Shown piece by piece: positions 1 through 8,717 of a stretch of 64,000 bases of DNA (within the stretch, counting starts at the first letter, position 1; each line of letters opens with the position of its first letter). The translations under genes and the position numbers were made by a program. The stretch is taken from contig JAHJTV010000079.1 of NCBI GenBank assembly GCA_018829445.1, positions 62,001 to 126,000 on the forward strand. Reading direction: 5' to 3'. Below the pieces are notes generated by a model. That model ran no database searches. It was not told where the DNA came from and was given only the letters and a program-made list of their open reading frames with translations. The DNA comes from a bacterium (GTDB lineage Bacteria > SAR324 > XYD2-FULL-50-16).

Positions 1-171
1 GGGACGACAGGAATAAGATTGCATCAGGCTTTCATACTCATTCCAAAATAAGGGATCACTCTTCGCTGCATCATAAGCTCGGATCAACTGATCAAAAGTC
101 GACCTTAGTATTTCTGGAATGAACATTCCTCCATATTTTCCAAAGTATCCAATCCTGTTTTGATTATTCAT
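1..171 (-). CDS. trpB: Tryptophan synthase beta chain, N-terminal part (cut by window edge)
   Basis: The first 57 residues of a minus-strand gene that runs off the left edge. The translation contains YFGKYGGMFIPE near residues 9-20, followed by a helix that ends at SYSCRP. This is the N-terminal pattern of TrpB (FGxFGGxFxPE ... YxGRPTPL), the PLP enzyme that joins indole and serine to make tryptophan. The start ATG at 171 overlaps the TGA stop of folC in an ATGA arrangement, so the two are probably translationally coupled. The PLP lysine lies outside the window. Identification rests on the N-terminus only, but the motif is distinctive. Confidence 0.85.
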   Translation of the reverse strand, partial: MNNQNRIGYFGKYGGMFIPEILRSTFDQLIRAYDAAKSDPLFWNEYESLMQSYSCRP

Positions 172-1523
172 ATCTGTTTTGAAGGTTTATATTTCTGTGT
201 CCAGAATTTTAAAAATTCTCCGACCAGATAAAGGGAGCCGGAAACGACGATCAGATCATACTGTTTCATCAGGTGTCCTTCGATCCGGTCGAGTAATTTG
301 CTCACTGTTATTGATTCGAGAGTATTTAACCCATTATCCTTAAGTGTGTTTAATATCTCTTCTACAGTCTCAGAATACTCTGATTCCATCTGTAATGGTA
401 AAAATTGAAATCTCCTTAATTCTGATTGACTCATATCACTAAAAAGATGTTTATCTTTTTTCCAGCCGATAGCAAAAAGAATCCTGTCAGCAGCATGATT
501 CGTATTCAGATAATGCAACAATCTCTGAAATCCGGAGCTGTTATGGGCACCATCAATTAATATCTTACGTTCTTTTCCCAGATATTGCAGTCTTCCTGAC
601 CAGATTACTGAATTTAAAGATTTTTCGAAGTTGTAATTATTGAGTATGTGGTCTTTTGGCACAATTGATCTATAGACAGCAATTGCAGTTGCAGTATTTT
701 CCTTTTGATGCTCTCCGATCAACGCCTGATTGCATATTTTAGCTGAAAAACCATCAACTTCGGAAATCCTACCATTGTTCACTGTATGATAATAATCCGT
801 TGATCCATTTTTTAAAACACGGTACCCGAAATGAACCGGAGAATAGAATACCTTTATATCTTGCTGTTTGCAGTAATTTACTATTTGATAACGAACGTTT
901 TCCTCCTGAGATGCTGCAAACACAGGACTTCCCTGTTTCAGGATTCCCAACTTTTCCTGTACTATCTCCTCAATTGTATTGCCAAGGTATTCCTGGTGAT
1001 CAATCGCTATTCTTGTAAGGACACAGGCTAAAGGGGTGGGAACAACATTGGTTGCATCAAGCCTTCCTCCCAGTCCGGTTTCGAGAAGGATATAATCGAC
1101 TGCAAATCTTCGAAAAAGAACAAATGCCATCGCAATCGAGAACTCGAAGAAAGTCGGAGAAATTGTCCCATCGCGAGAGCTGGCATGTTTTAGGCTCAAA
1201 TCGATATCACAAGCCTGACAAACCTCTTCAAAGGTCTTATCAAGTTCAGGATCTTCAACAGCGACCCCGTTTATTCGAAACCTCTCATTGAAGGATATTA
1301 AATGAGGCGATATTGTACTTCCTGTTGAAAAACCGGAATCAAGCAGGAGTTTTTCCAGGGTAACCAAAGTGGAACCTTTACCGTTGGTTCCGGCAATGTG
1401 AATGATTCTTGGATGGAGATGAGGATTGTCTAATTTTGTAAGCATTCTGGTTATGGTTGATAACCCGAGCTTAATATTGAAAAGGCCTAAACCATATAAG
1501 AATTCCAGGTAATTAGAATTCAA
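168..1523 (-). CDS. folC: Bifunctional folylpolyglutamate/dihydrofolate synthase
   Basis: A 451-residue cytoplasmic ATP-dependent ligase that adds glutamate to dihydropteroate and to folates. A Mur-ligase-type P-loop (HIAGTNGKGST) lies near residue 42-52. The family motif ETGLGGRLDATN follows in the middle of the protein, and DGAHNSSG marks the start of the C-terminal ligase domain. Length is normal for FolC. It sits 2 nt downstream of gpsA, and its stop overlaps the trpB start, so gpsA-folC-trpB reads as one transcriptional unit. In many proteobacteria folC also neighbours the trp genes (trpFBA-accD-folC), which supports the call. Confidence 0.95.
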   Translation of the reverse strand: MNSNYLEFLYGLGLFNIKLGLSTITRMLTKLDNPHLHPRIIHIAGTNGKGSTLVTLEKLLLDSGFSTGSTISPHLISFNERFRINGVAVEDPELDKTFEEVCQACDIDLSLKHASSRDGTISPTFFEFSIAMAFVLFRRFAVDYILLETGLGGRLDATNVVPTPLACVLTRIAIDHQEYLGNTIEEIVQEKLGILKQGSPVFAASQEENVRYQIVNYCKQQDIKVFYSPVHFGYRVLKNGSTDYYHTVNNGRISEVDGFSAKICNQALIGEHQKENTATAIAVYRSIVPKDHILNNYNFEKSLNSVIWSGRLQYLGKERKILIDGAHNSSGFQRLLHYLNTNHAADRILFAIGWKKDKHLFSDMSQSELRRFQFLPLQMESEYSETVEEILNTLKDNGLNTLESITVSKLLDRIEGHLMKQYDLIVVSGSLYLVGEFLKFWTQKYKPSKQI

Positions 1524-1525
1524 GA

Positions 1526-2539
1526 TTAATCCTCAACTTTTAACGGACGGGACATAAGTTCCATCATGCTTTCTTTGACAGACCTGTTTTCATATATAAC
1601 CTGGTACACTCCCTGGCAGAGGGGCAAATCGATATTTTCCCTTTGTGATATTTCCCAGACAGCCTTTGTTGTATAGTACCCTTCAGCGACAGTTCCCCCC
1701 ATGGAAGACAGGATATCCGCCACGGTTTCGCCCCGGCCGATTCGTCTACCAAAGTTCTTGTTATGACTGCTTTTAGGGGAATAACAAGTTAATGCCAAAT
1801 CACCGAGACCGCTTAGACCATACAAAGCTTCCAAAGCAATACCCTGATGTTGACAAAACCGCTTCATCTCGGCTAATCCCCTGGTTACAACCACTGATAT
1901 CACTTCCTCACAAAGACCGAGTCCATCGGCTATTCCAGCGATAATAGCGTAGATGTTTTTAAGGGCGCCCAACAAGGCAACGCCTTTCAGTTCTAAACTT
2001 CTATATACTCTAAACGAAGTACTGCTGAACAGTTCCTGTAGTTGAGCTCCCAGCTCATCCTCTTCACAGGCGAGTGTCTCTGCCGCCGGAGTTATCTCTG
2101 ACAACAACCCTTCGGGAAAGCAGGGGCCTCCTAAATGCGCTATTTGATTATTGGGAAAATATCCCCTGATGATCTCAGGGACAGTCTGAAGGGATTCTCG
2201 CTCTATTCCTTTATTAATACTGACAATTACGGTTGACAAAGGAAGATTGCTCAATCTGTCCAAAACCCCTCTCATAAAAGCGACTGGAATTGCCACTACT
2301 ATTAAATCAGCCTTTTCAACGGATTTTACCAAATCCAGTTCAAAAGCAATTTTCCCTTCACAACTAAATCCGGGGAGGTTTGGAGCGATATCTTTCTCCA
2401 CCAATTGATCGTATTCAGATTGCAGATGACATTGCAGGGTAACATTCAATTGTTTCCGACTAAGGTAAATGGCCATGGCTGTTCCCCATCGACCTGCACC
2501 TAGAACCGTAATATTCTCTATTTTTTTTCTTTTTGGCAT
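1526..2539 (-). CDS. gpsA: Glycerol-3-phosphate dehydrogenase [NAD(P)+]
   Basis: Makes sn-glycerol 3-phosphate from dihydroxyacetone phosphate for phospholipid synthesis. The N-terminal Rossmann motif GAGRWGTAMA is followed by NKGIE, GGPCFPEG (GpsA usually has GPSFA here) and the catalytic-lysine block ALKNIYAI. The C-terminal domain has GLSGLGDLALTC and RRIGRGE, both typical of the family. I chose the ATG at 2539, which gives about 337 residues; an in-frame GTG at 2551 would add four. Neither has a clear Shine-Dalgarno sequence. A terminator-like hairpin for the upstream tRNA ends only about 20 nt before this ATG, leaving almost no room for a separate promoter. Confidence 0.95.
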   Translation of the reverse strand: MPKRKKIENITVLGAGRWGTAMAIYLSRKQLNVTLQCHLQSEYDQLVEKDIAPNLPGFSCEGKIAFELDLVKSVEKADLIVVAIPVAFMRGVLDRLSNLPLSTVIVSINKGIERESLQTVPEIIRGYFPNNQIAHLGGPCFPEGLLSEITPAAETLACEEDELGAQLQELFSSTSFRVYRSLELKGVALLGALKNIYAIIAGIADGLGLCEEVISVVVTRGLAEMKRFCQHQGIALEALYGLSGLGDLALTCYSPKSSHNKNFGRRIGRGETVADILSSMGGTVAEGYYTTKAVWEISQRENIDLPLCQGVYQVIYENRSVKESMMELMSRPLKVED

Positions 2540-2558
2540 ACTTTTTACCACAATAGCT

Positions 2559-2591
2559 AAAAAAAAAGGGACGGTTTGTTCAACCTGTCCC
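2559..2591 (-). terminator. Rho-independent terminator after tRNA-Leu(CAA)
   Basis: On the minus strand the stem GGGACAGGTT pairs with AACCGTCCC (one bulged base) around a 5-nt loop, followed directly by nine Ts. It lies 49 nt beyond the CCA end of tRNA-Leu and just ahead of gpsA. It is the expected tRNA terminator, but its position also allows it to act as an attenuator in a gpsA leader. Confidence 0.8.
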
Positions 2592-2639
2592 CTTATTGGA
2601 ATTGCATCTCATATAATATTAGATATGATAAATCATAAC

Positions 2640-2726
2640 TGGTACCGAGAGCCGGAATCGAACCGGCACGACCTCGCGGCCACTGGATTTTGAATCCAGC
2701 GTGTCTACCTATTTCACCATCTCGGC
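2640..2726 (-). tRNA. tRNA-Leu (anticodon CAA)
   Basis: An 87-nt class II tRNA with a long variable arm and an encoded CCA end. The acceptor GCCGAGA pairs with TCTCGGT (G1-U72 wobble). The anticodon stem CTGGA/TCCAG encloses a loop with CAA. The T-loop reads GGTTCGATTCC. It has a sigma70-type promoter upstream and a terminator downstream. Confidence 0.97.
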
Positions 2727-2738
2727 AATTAATAAGAA

Positions 2739-2768
2739 ATGTTAGAAGATAGTCAAATATATTGTCAA
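2739..2768 (-). promoter_or_regulatory. Sigma70-type promoter of tRNA-Leu(CAA)
   Basis: Minus-strand -35 TTGACA (2768-2763), an 18-bp spacer and -10 TAACAT (2744-2739). The -10 ends 12 bp before the tRNA 5' end, a sensible position for tRNA transcription. The -35 is a perfect consensus. Confidence 0.6.
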
Positions 2769-2962
2769 CATGTAATGCCAAGTAAACTAACTCCATGTCA
2801 TATGATCCTTACCTGATTCTTCAGCAACAAATGAGCTCTGCCTCTTGAAGCAAACTGAAAATGCTGTTAGTTTTATAATCATCGACTGATGTACTCAAGA
2901 TCGATTCATCAGTTTTTATCAATCACCAATAAACCCAGGATTCTATATTTAAGGGAGCACTA

Positions 2963-4195
2963 GTGGATTTTTTTGAGACTCTAATCGCTGAAAGATTGGG
3001 CGGCAAAAACTTTGGTAAATCTACCGAAATTTATAAATTTGAAAAGATAAAACGAGCAAAAGCTGAAGCGAAGTTAAAATTTCCCGACATTCCAATAATA
3101 GACATGGGCGTTGGTGAACCAGATGTCCCTGCAGATCCGACCATTGTTGAAGTTCTTTCCAATGAAGCTGGAAAATCGGAAAACAGATGGTATGCCGACA
3201 ACGGAATTCTTGAATTTCAGGAAGCTGCAGCCAGATATATGGAAAAGGTATATGGCGTTTCCAATTTGGATCCAACCAAACACATTGTTCACGGAATTGG
3301 ATCCAAGCCTGTTTTAGCTTTGCTACCGATATGTTTAATAAATCCAGGTGATATTACTCTTGCCACTTCACCCGGCTATGGGGTCACTTCAACTTATACG
3401 CGTTATCTTGGAGGAGATGTCTACCAGTTACCTCTGCTTCAGGAGAATAACTATTTCCCTGATTTAAAAAAGGTTCCTGCAGAGATTCTTTCAAAGGCAA
3501 AAATTCTATATATAAACTACCCTAACAATCCAACCGGGCAAGTGGCCACACTTGACTTTTTTAAAGAGGTCGTGGAATTTGCCAATCAAAACAAAATTGC
3601 TGTAATCCAAGACGCGGCATATGCAGCTGTCACTTTTGACGGTTATAGCCCTCTCAGTTTTCTATCAGTTGATGGAGCGATGGATGTTGGTATTGAGGTG
3701 CATTCCATGTCAAAGGCTTTCAACATGACAGGATGGCGACTTGCTTTTGTTGTCGGTAATGAGAAGCTGGTCAATGCTTATGCAACTGTCAAAGACAATA
3801 CGGATTCTGGACAGTTCAGAGCAATTCAAAAAGCCGGGATTCGCGCCCTCAACTCTTTGCAGATAACAAAAGAGACTTGTGATAAATACTCTCGACGTTT
3901 TGACTTGTTAGTAACCGCGTTGAATGAACTTGGGTTTTCAGCTGAAAAACCGAAAGGAACCTTCTATTGCTATGTTAATTCGCCAAAAGGAACTAAATCC
4001 GGCATCAGGTTTGATAAAGCTGAAGAGGCTTCTACTTTCCTGATCAAGGAAGCCCAGATATCAACGGTTCCCTGGGATAACGCCGGTGCCTACCTGAGAT
4101 TTTCAGTGACTTTTAATGCATCCGGATATGAGGAGGAGAAAAAAGTTATTGATGAGATGAAAAAAAGGCTTCAGAAGCTTGAACTTGTATTCTAA
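2963..4195 (+). CDS. dapL: LL-diaminopimelate aminotransferase
   Basis: A fold-type I PLP aminotransferase of 410 residues. DapL converts tetrahydrodipicolinate directly to LL-diaminopimelate for lysine and peptidoglycan, bypassing the succinylase or acetylase steps. Motifs: MGVGEPD near residue 48, YADNG near 77, NYPNNPTG near 185, and the PLP-lysine block HSMSKAFNMTGWR with K251. The sequence follows the variant that begins ERLGGKNFGKSTEIYKFEKIKRAK, annotated as DapL in many anaerobes and environmental bacteria. The start is GTG at 2963, set by the Shine-Dalgarno AAGGGAG five bases upstream. The exact substrate is inferred from family resemblance; other class I aminotransferases are the alternative. 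Confidence 0.85.
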   Translation: MDFFETLIAERLGGKNFGKSTEIYKFEKIKRAKAEAKLKFPDIPIIDMGVGEPDVPADPTIVEVLSNEAGKSENRWYADNGILEFQEAAARYMEKVYGVSNLDPTKHIVHGIGSKPVLALLPICLINPGDITLATSPGYGVTSTYTRYLGGDVYQLPLLQENNYFPDLKKVPAEILSKAKILYINYPNNPTGQVATLDFFKEVVEFANQNKIAVIQDAAYAAVTFDGYSPLSFLSVDGAMDVGIEVHSMSKAFNMTGWRLAFVVGNEKLVNAYATVKDNTDSGQFRAIQKAGIRALNSLQITKETCDKYSRRFDLLVTALNELGFSAEKPKGTFYCYVNSPKGTKSGIRFDKAEEASTFLIKEAQISTVPWDNAGAYLRFSVTFNASGYEEEKKVIDEMKKRLQKLELVF

Positions 4196-4205
4196 CAAAT
4201 CAATG

Positions 4206-4234
4206 TGATCTGAATTCAGGATGAATTCAGATCA
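4206..4234 (+). repeat. 13-bp perfect inverted repeat after dapL
   Basis: TGATCTGAATTCA and its exact reverse complement are separated by only three bases (GGA), 10 nt beyond the dapL stop codon. No T-run follows, so it is not a classical terminator. It could be an mRNA 3' hairpin that stabilises dapL or sets its level relative to the acyltransferase downstream. Confidence 0.75.
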
Positions 4235-4308
4235 AGAATCAAATGACCTGCGACTATTGTTTCCCAATCCAGCTATTCCTTTTTTTCATTTGTATCGCTA
4301 TGTAGAGC

Positions 4309-4998
4309 ATGCTTTCCAGATCATTCAAAAAGAAACTGACTCTTTCTATTGCACCCAGGATACTAAAATGGATAATTGTTATTATAGGATTAACCTGCAA
4401 AAAGAAATGGTTGGGTTATGAGAACATCAACACCCTGACCCGGAATAATCAGAACTGGATATATTCTTTATGGCACAACAATATTACCTGTGCTGCTTTT
4501 CTGCTAAGAAAACAAAAGCTGCTGTCCATGGCTAGTTCAAGTGAAGATGGAAGAATAGCTGCAAAGGTTATTGAGCTTTTTGGAAACAAATCAACCAGTG
4601 GGTCCAGTTCCAGAGGTGGGGCTAAGGTGTTGTTTGCCATGATAAAAGGGGTTAAAGCAGGAATGCGGGGAGCTATTACTCCCGATGGTCCCCGGGGGCC
4701 GAAATACAAACTTCAAAGTGGTGTCATCTCAATATCTCAGAAATCAAAAGTGCCTCTGCTTCCCTTTCATGTTGAAGCAACCCGACAATGGGTCTTTGAG
4801 AAAAGTTGGGACAAACATAAATTGCCAAAACCATTCTCAACTATTGTGATTGGTATTGGAGAGCCTTATTTAATTCCGGAAAAGTTAACCAAAGAGCAGT
4901 TTGAAATCTATAGAACGGAATTTGAAAAGAGAATGTTCGAAAATATTGAAACCGTTAAAATCGAAATTGAAACCTTGAGGAAAAAGCATGAATCATAA
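4309..4998 (+). CDS. DUF374 lysophospholipid acyltransferase family protein
   Basis: A 229-residue protein with one hydrophobic N-terminal segment (about residues 15-30) and the DUF374 pattern: SLWHNNITCA, then SSSEDGRIAAKVIELFG, then SSSRGGAKVLF and TPDGPRGPKYKLQSG, then PLLPFHVEAT. DUF374 proteins belong to the LPLAT acyltransferase superfamily and are thought to act on membrane lipid or lipid A precursors at the inner membrane; the substrate here is unknown. The stop overlaps the next gene by 11 nt, so the two are coupled. The ATG has no obvious ribosome-binding site, so the true start could be slightly different. Confidence 0.85.
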   Translation: MLSRSFKKKLTLSIAPRILKWIIVIIGLTCKKKWLGYENINTLTRNNQNWIYSLWHNNITCAAFLLRKQKLLSMASSSEDGRIAAKVIELFGNKSTSGSSSRGGAKVLFAMIKGVKAGMRGAITPDGPRGPKYKLQSGVISISQKSKVPLLPFHVEATRQWVFEKSWDKHKLPKPFSTIVIGIGEPYLIPEKLTKEQFEIYRTEFEKRMFENIETVKIEIETLRKKHES

Positions 4999-5968
4999 TG
5001 TATTAGGGTTGGGGAATCCATTAATCGACATCTTTTTCAATGTGGAAGATTCCTTTATGTCAGATTTGAAGTTGGAAAAAGGCAGTATGAACCTGGTGGA
5101 TGTAACCAGACAAAAAGAGATCCTGGAAAAAAGCAAGGATTTGAAAAAATCAACTGCTTTAGGGGGTTCCTGCGCTAATACAATGGCGATGATTGCACAA
5201 TTGGGAGGTAAGTCAGCTTATGGAGGCAAATTAGGTGAAGATGATCTGGGGATCGATTATGAGAATCAGTTGATAGATCTGGGGGTCACCTCTCTGCTAA
5301 AAAAACAAGCTGGAGTTACGGGCAGTACAATAATTTTAGTTACTCCCGACGCGGAACGAACTATGAACACTCACCTGGGGATGTGTGTCAATTTTTCTAA
5401 AGAGGACTTGGAGCTGGATGCTATTAAGGATTCAGAATATATTTACGTAGAAGGATATCTCTGGGATACTCCCACTCAGAAAGAAGCGGTAGTATCGGCA
5501 TTAAAATATGCCAAGTCTGTTGGGACTAAAATTTCACTAACTTTGTCAGATTCATTTTGTGTAGAAAGACATAAAGAAGATTTCCAGCATCTGATGGATA
5601 ACTATGTTGATTTAATTTTCTGTAATGAAACCGAGGCGGGATTCATGACCGGTGGCAAAGAAACAGAAGAACAGATTGAGATTATGTCCAAAAGCGTTAA
5701 TCAAATTGTATTGACACTAGGGAAAAAAGGATCAGTGATCTATAAGGATGGTACAATCACCCGTTTAAAACCCTTCGAAGTTAAAGCCATTGATACAACC
5801 GGAGCAGGTGACAGCTATGCTGCCGGATACCTTTTTGGCATAACAAACGGATATTCAATAGAAGAAGCGGGAATCCTGGCATCATACTGTGCAGCCACCA
5901 TTGTCAGTCAGTTAGGCCCCAGGTATAATGGTGATTTTAAATCACAGGTTATTAACTATATGAAATAA
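4988..5968 (+). CDS. PfkB-family carbohydrate kinase, probably adenosine kinase
   Basis: A 326-residue ribokinase-fold kinase. The N-terminal GLGNPLIDI and GGSCANTMAMIAQLGG form the sugar-binding region. The C-terminal DTTGAGDSYAAGYLFG (about residues 262-277) is PfkB signature 2 and carries the catalytic aspartate and anion hole. The overall pattern, including NTHLGM and the FCNETEAGFMTG region, matches bacterial proteins annotated as adenosine kinase (adenosine to AMP, purine salvage). Substrate is inferred, since PfkB enzymes are hard to distinguish by eye. It overlaps the acyltransferase gene and lies 29 nt before gatC. Confidence 0.85.
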   Translation: MNHNVLGLGNPLIDIFFNVEDSFMSDLKLEKGSMNLVDVTRQKEILEKSKDLKKSTALGGSCANTMAMIAQLGGKSAYGGKLGEDDLGIDYENQLIDLGVTSLLKKQAGVTGSTIILVTPDAERTMNTHLGMCVNFSKEDLELDAIKDSEYIYVEGYLWDTPTQKEAVVSALKYAKSVGTKISLTLSDSFCVERHKEDFQHLMDNYVDLIFCNETEAGFMTGGKETEEQIEIMSKSVNQIVLTLGKKGSVIYKDGTITRLKPFEVKAIDTTGAGDSYAAGYLFGITNGYSIEEAGILASYCAATIVSQLGPRYNGDFKSQVINYMK

Positions 5969-5997
5969 TTATATAAATTATAAACACTGGAGTAACA

Positions 5998-6273
5998 ATG
6001 CCTGAAGAGATCGATGTTAACAAAGTAGCAGCACTGGCGAGGCTGAAATTAACTGAAGATGAAGAGAGGTACTATGAAAAAAGATTCAAGGAGATTTTGG
6101 ATTATGTGGGTCTTTTGTCAGAGGTGAAAATTGATTCCGAGATGAAAGAGAAAGATGAATCTCTGCAGGTTATCTATAGAGAGGATAACCGGGAAGATTC
6201 ATCTGTTTCAATAGATCAGTTTTCTGAATATATCGAGGACGGGTTTTTTAAAGTTCCCAAAGTGATCGAGTAA
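5998..6273 (+). CDS. gatC: Asp-tRNA(Asn)/Glu-tRNA(Gln) amidotransferase subunit C
   Basis: A 91-residue protein with the GatC layout: the N-terminal helix VNKVAALARLKLTEDE, a second amphipathic helix ending ILDYVGLLSEV, an acidic middle and the C-terminal DGFFKVPKVIE. GatC is the small belt subunit of the GatCAB complex, which makes Gln-tRNA and/or Asn-tRNA by transamidation. It is preceded by GGAG five bases upstream of its ATG. gatA and gatB do not follow. Instead the gene converges on gyrB with only 4 nt between stops, so the other subunits must be encoded elsewhere. Confidence 0.92.
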   Translation: MPEEIDVNKVAALARLKLTEDEERYYEKRFKEILDYVGLLSEVKIDSEMKEKDESLQVIYREDNREDSSVSIDQFSEYIEDGFFKVPKVIE

Positions 6274-6277
6274 ACCT

Positions 6278-8650
6278 TTAGAAATCAAGATTTTTAACTT
6301 TCAAAGCATTGTTTTCAATAAAACTCCTTCTGATATCTACCTGGTCTCCCATGAGAATAGTAAAGATCTCATCGGCTGCAATGGCATCTTCAACACTGAC
6401 TTGAAGCATTGTTCGTTTTTCCGGATCCATGGTTGTCTCCCAAAGCTGATCCGGATTCATCTCCCCTAACCCCTTGTACCGTTGAATATAAATCCCCTTC
6501 TTTCCATCTTCCTGTAGATAATCTATTACTTCCGAAGCCTGATTGAACTCAAGTATATTGTTCTCTTCGTCTTTAAGCACATATTTGCCATTGACTCTTA
6601 ACTGGTCCAACTCCATAAACTTTCTAAGAATTCGATTGTAGTTGTGGATATCAATTATTTCCAACAGAGATTCTGAAATTCTGAATCTGGCTTCATTGTA
6701 TTCTAATTTTATCAACATCTGAGATTCATCAAAAGATACATCAAAATCTTTTTCCAGATTTTCTTCCTTAATTCCTCTCAATTTTTCATAAACTGTTCGC
6801 ATCTCAACATTTTCCAGATCAATCTTATGCTTAAAGAGAATATTATACACCACTCGCAGGGTTTGGTCGTAAGTAAGTCTGTCCAGAGTATTATTCAGTT
6901 TTACAACAGCCTGGGAAAACTCTCTCAAAGTAGTTTCCTGATCATTTTGGAGATGATACTTATCTATTGAAAAGTCAAAAATACGATTTACCAGTGCCTC
7001 TTCATTTTGAATATATTCTTCCGATTTTCCCTTTTTGATCTTAAACAGGGGGGGTTGTGCAACATAAAGGAAACCCCTTTCAATAATTTCAGGCGTTTGT
7101 CTAAAGAAAAAAGTCAGGATCAAGGTGAGAATATGACTTCCATCCACATCGGCATCCGTCATGATAATGATTTTGTGATAGCGTAACTTGGAAATATCAA
7201 AATCATCTTTACCTATTCCTGTTCCCAACGCTGTAACCAAGATCCTAATCTCATCGCTACTCAACATCTTATCAAATCGCGCCTTTTCAACATTGAGGAT
7301 CTTCCCCTTTAGCGGAAGAATAGCCTGGTTCTTCCTTTCTCTTCCCTGTTTTGCCGAACCACCGGCTGAATCTCCCTCAACTAAAAACACTTCGCTCAAT
7401 GCAGGATCTTTTTCCTGACAGTCAGCCAATTTTCCAGGCAGCGAACTAATCTCAAGAGCACTCTTCCTTCGCGTCAAATCCCGTGCTTTTTTTGCTGCTA
7501 CCCTGGCTCTTTGAGCATCCGTTACCTTTTCAACAATCTTTTTTGCTATCTGGGGGTTTTCCTCCAGATAAGTAGAAAAAGTATCGGAGAGTATTTTATC
7601 TACAATTCCTCTTACGTTAACATTGGTAAGTTTAATCTTCTTTTGGGATTCAAATTGAGGACCGGCAATCTTAACACTTACAATGGCTGTTAATCCTTCT
7701 TTAACGTCATCCTGACTTACCTTGTCTTCGGCTGTCTTGAATAGTTTGTTTTCCAAACCATACTTATTGGTCACTTTCAACAAAGCTCCTCGAAAGCCTT
7801 GTTCATGTGTTCCGCCATCTATCGTGTTTATATTATTAACAAAAGTATGTATCTGACAATTATAGGTATCATTGTATTGAAAGCAGATCTCAACTTTGAT
7901 CCCATCTATCTCGCCAGAAACGAAAATTGGTTCTGGAATGAGACAGGTTTTATTTTTATTTAAGTGTTGTATAAAAGTAACAATGCCACCGTCGTACTTA
8001 AATATATGACGTTTATCCTTACGTTTATCAGTTAGTTTTATTGATAATCCGGGATTTAAGAAAGCTAATTCCCTCAGTCTGTTGGATAGAATATCAAAAC
8101 TGAAGTCAATATCGTCAAAGATAGAGGTATCCGGTCTAAAAATTGTTGTGGTTCCGGTTGTATCCGTTTCGCCAAGAACTTCAAATGGCGAAGTGGCAAT
8201 TCCTTTTGAATAGGTTTGCTTATAAATCCGTCCATGTCTCTGGATCTGTAATTCCAGTTCTTCACTTAATGCATTAACAACTGATGCACCAACCCCGTTT
8301 AAACCTCCTGAATATTTGTAACTGTTTTGGTCAAACTTTCCGCCGGCATGAAGGGATGTCATAACAAGTTGAGCAGCAGGCAAACCTGATTTTTCATGAA
8401 TACCTACGGGAATACCACGACCATTGTCTTTTATCTTTATCGAATTATCGATCAGGATGGTAACGTCAATGTCAGTACAATAACCACCCATCGCTTCATC
8501 AATACTATTGTCTACAATTTCAAATACCAGATGGTGAAGAGCTGAAGAATCTACACCACCAATATACATACCCGGACGCTTACGAACAGCCTCCAGTCCT
8601 TCCAATTGTTCTATGTTACTTGCCCCATAAGAGCCATCACTACTTACCAT
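6278..8650 (-). CDS. gyrB: DNA gyrase subunit B
   Basis: The ATPase subunit of DNA gyrase, 790 residues. The GHKL ATPase domain shows EIVDNSIDEAMGG, NGRGIPVGIH and the lid GGLNGVGASVVNALS. The TOPRIM domain shows EGDSAGGSAKQGR and DADVDGSHI. Between PPLFKIKKGKSEEYI and IQRYKGLGEMNPDQLWET lies an insertion of about 150-170 residues, as in E. coli and other proteobacteria; spirochaete and Gram-positive GyrB are shorter (about 640 residues). The last gene of dnaA-dnaN-recF-gyrB. A perfect TATAAT lies in the 67-bp recF-gyrB gap (8708-8703, minus), but I see no good -35. Confidence 0.98.
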   Translation of the reverse strand: MVSSDGSYGASNIEQLEGLEAVRKRPGMYIGGVDSSALHHLVFEIVDNSIDEAMGGYCTDIDVTILIDNSIKIKDNGRGIPVGIHEKSGLPAAQLVMTSLHAGGKFDQNSYKYSGGLNGVGASVVNALSEELELQIQRHGRIYKQTYSKGIATSPFEVLGETDTTGTTTIFRPDTSIFDDIDFSFDILSNRLRELAFLNPGLSIKLTDKRKDKRHIFKYDGGIVTFIQHLNKNKTCLIPEPIFVSGEIDGIKVEICFQYNDTYNCQIHTFVNNINTIDGGTHEQGFRGALLKVTNKYGLENKLFKTAEDKVSQDDVKEGLTAIVSVKIAGPQFESQKKIKLTNVNVRGIVDKILSDTFSTYLEENPQIAKKIVEKVTDAQRARVAAKKARDLTRRKSALEISSLPGKLADCQEKDPALSEVFLVEGDSAGGSAKQGRERKNQAILPLKGKILNVEKARFDKMLSSDEIRILVTALGTGIGKDDFDISKLRYHKIIIMTDADVDGSHILTLILTFFFRQTPEIIERGFLYVAQPPLFKIKKGKSEEYIQNEEALVNRIFDFSIDKYHLQNDQETTLREFSQAVVKLNNTLDRLTYDQTLRVVYNILFKHKIDLENVEMRTVYEKLRGIKEENLEKDFDVSFDESQMLIKLEYNEARFRISESLLEIIDIHNYNRILRKFMELDQLRVNGKYVLKDEENNILEFNQASEVIDYLQEDGKKGIYIQRYKGLGEMNPDQLWETTMDPEKRTMLQVSVEDAIAADEIFTILMGDQVDIRRSFIENNALKVKNLDF

Positions 8651-8717
8651 ATTAATACCAATTTATGTTGATTAATCGATCTTACAATTTCACTCAAATT
8701 ATATTATAACATCCCAC

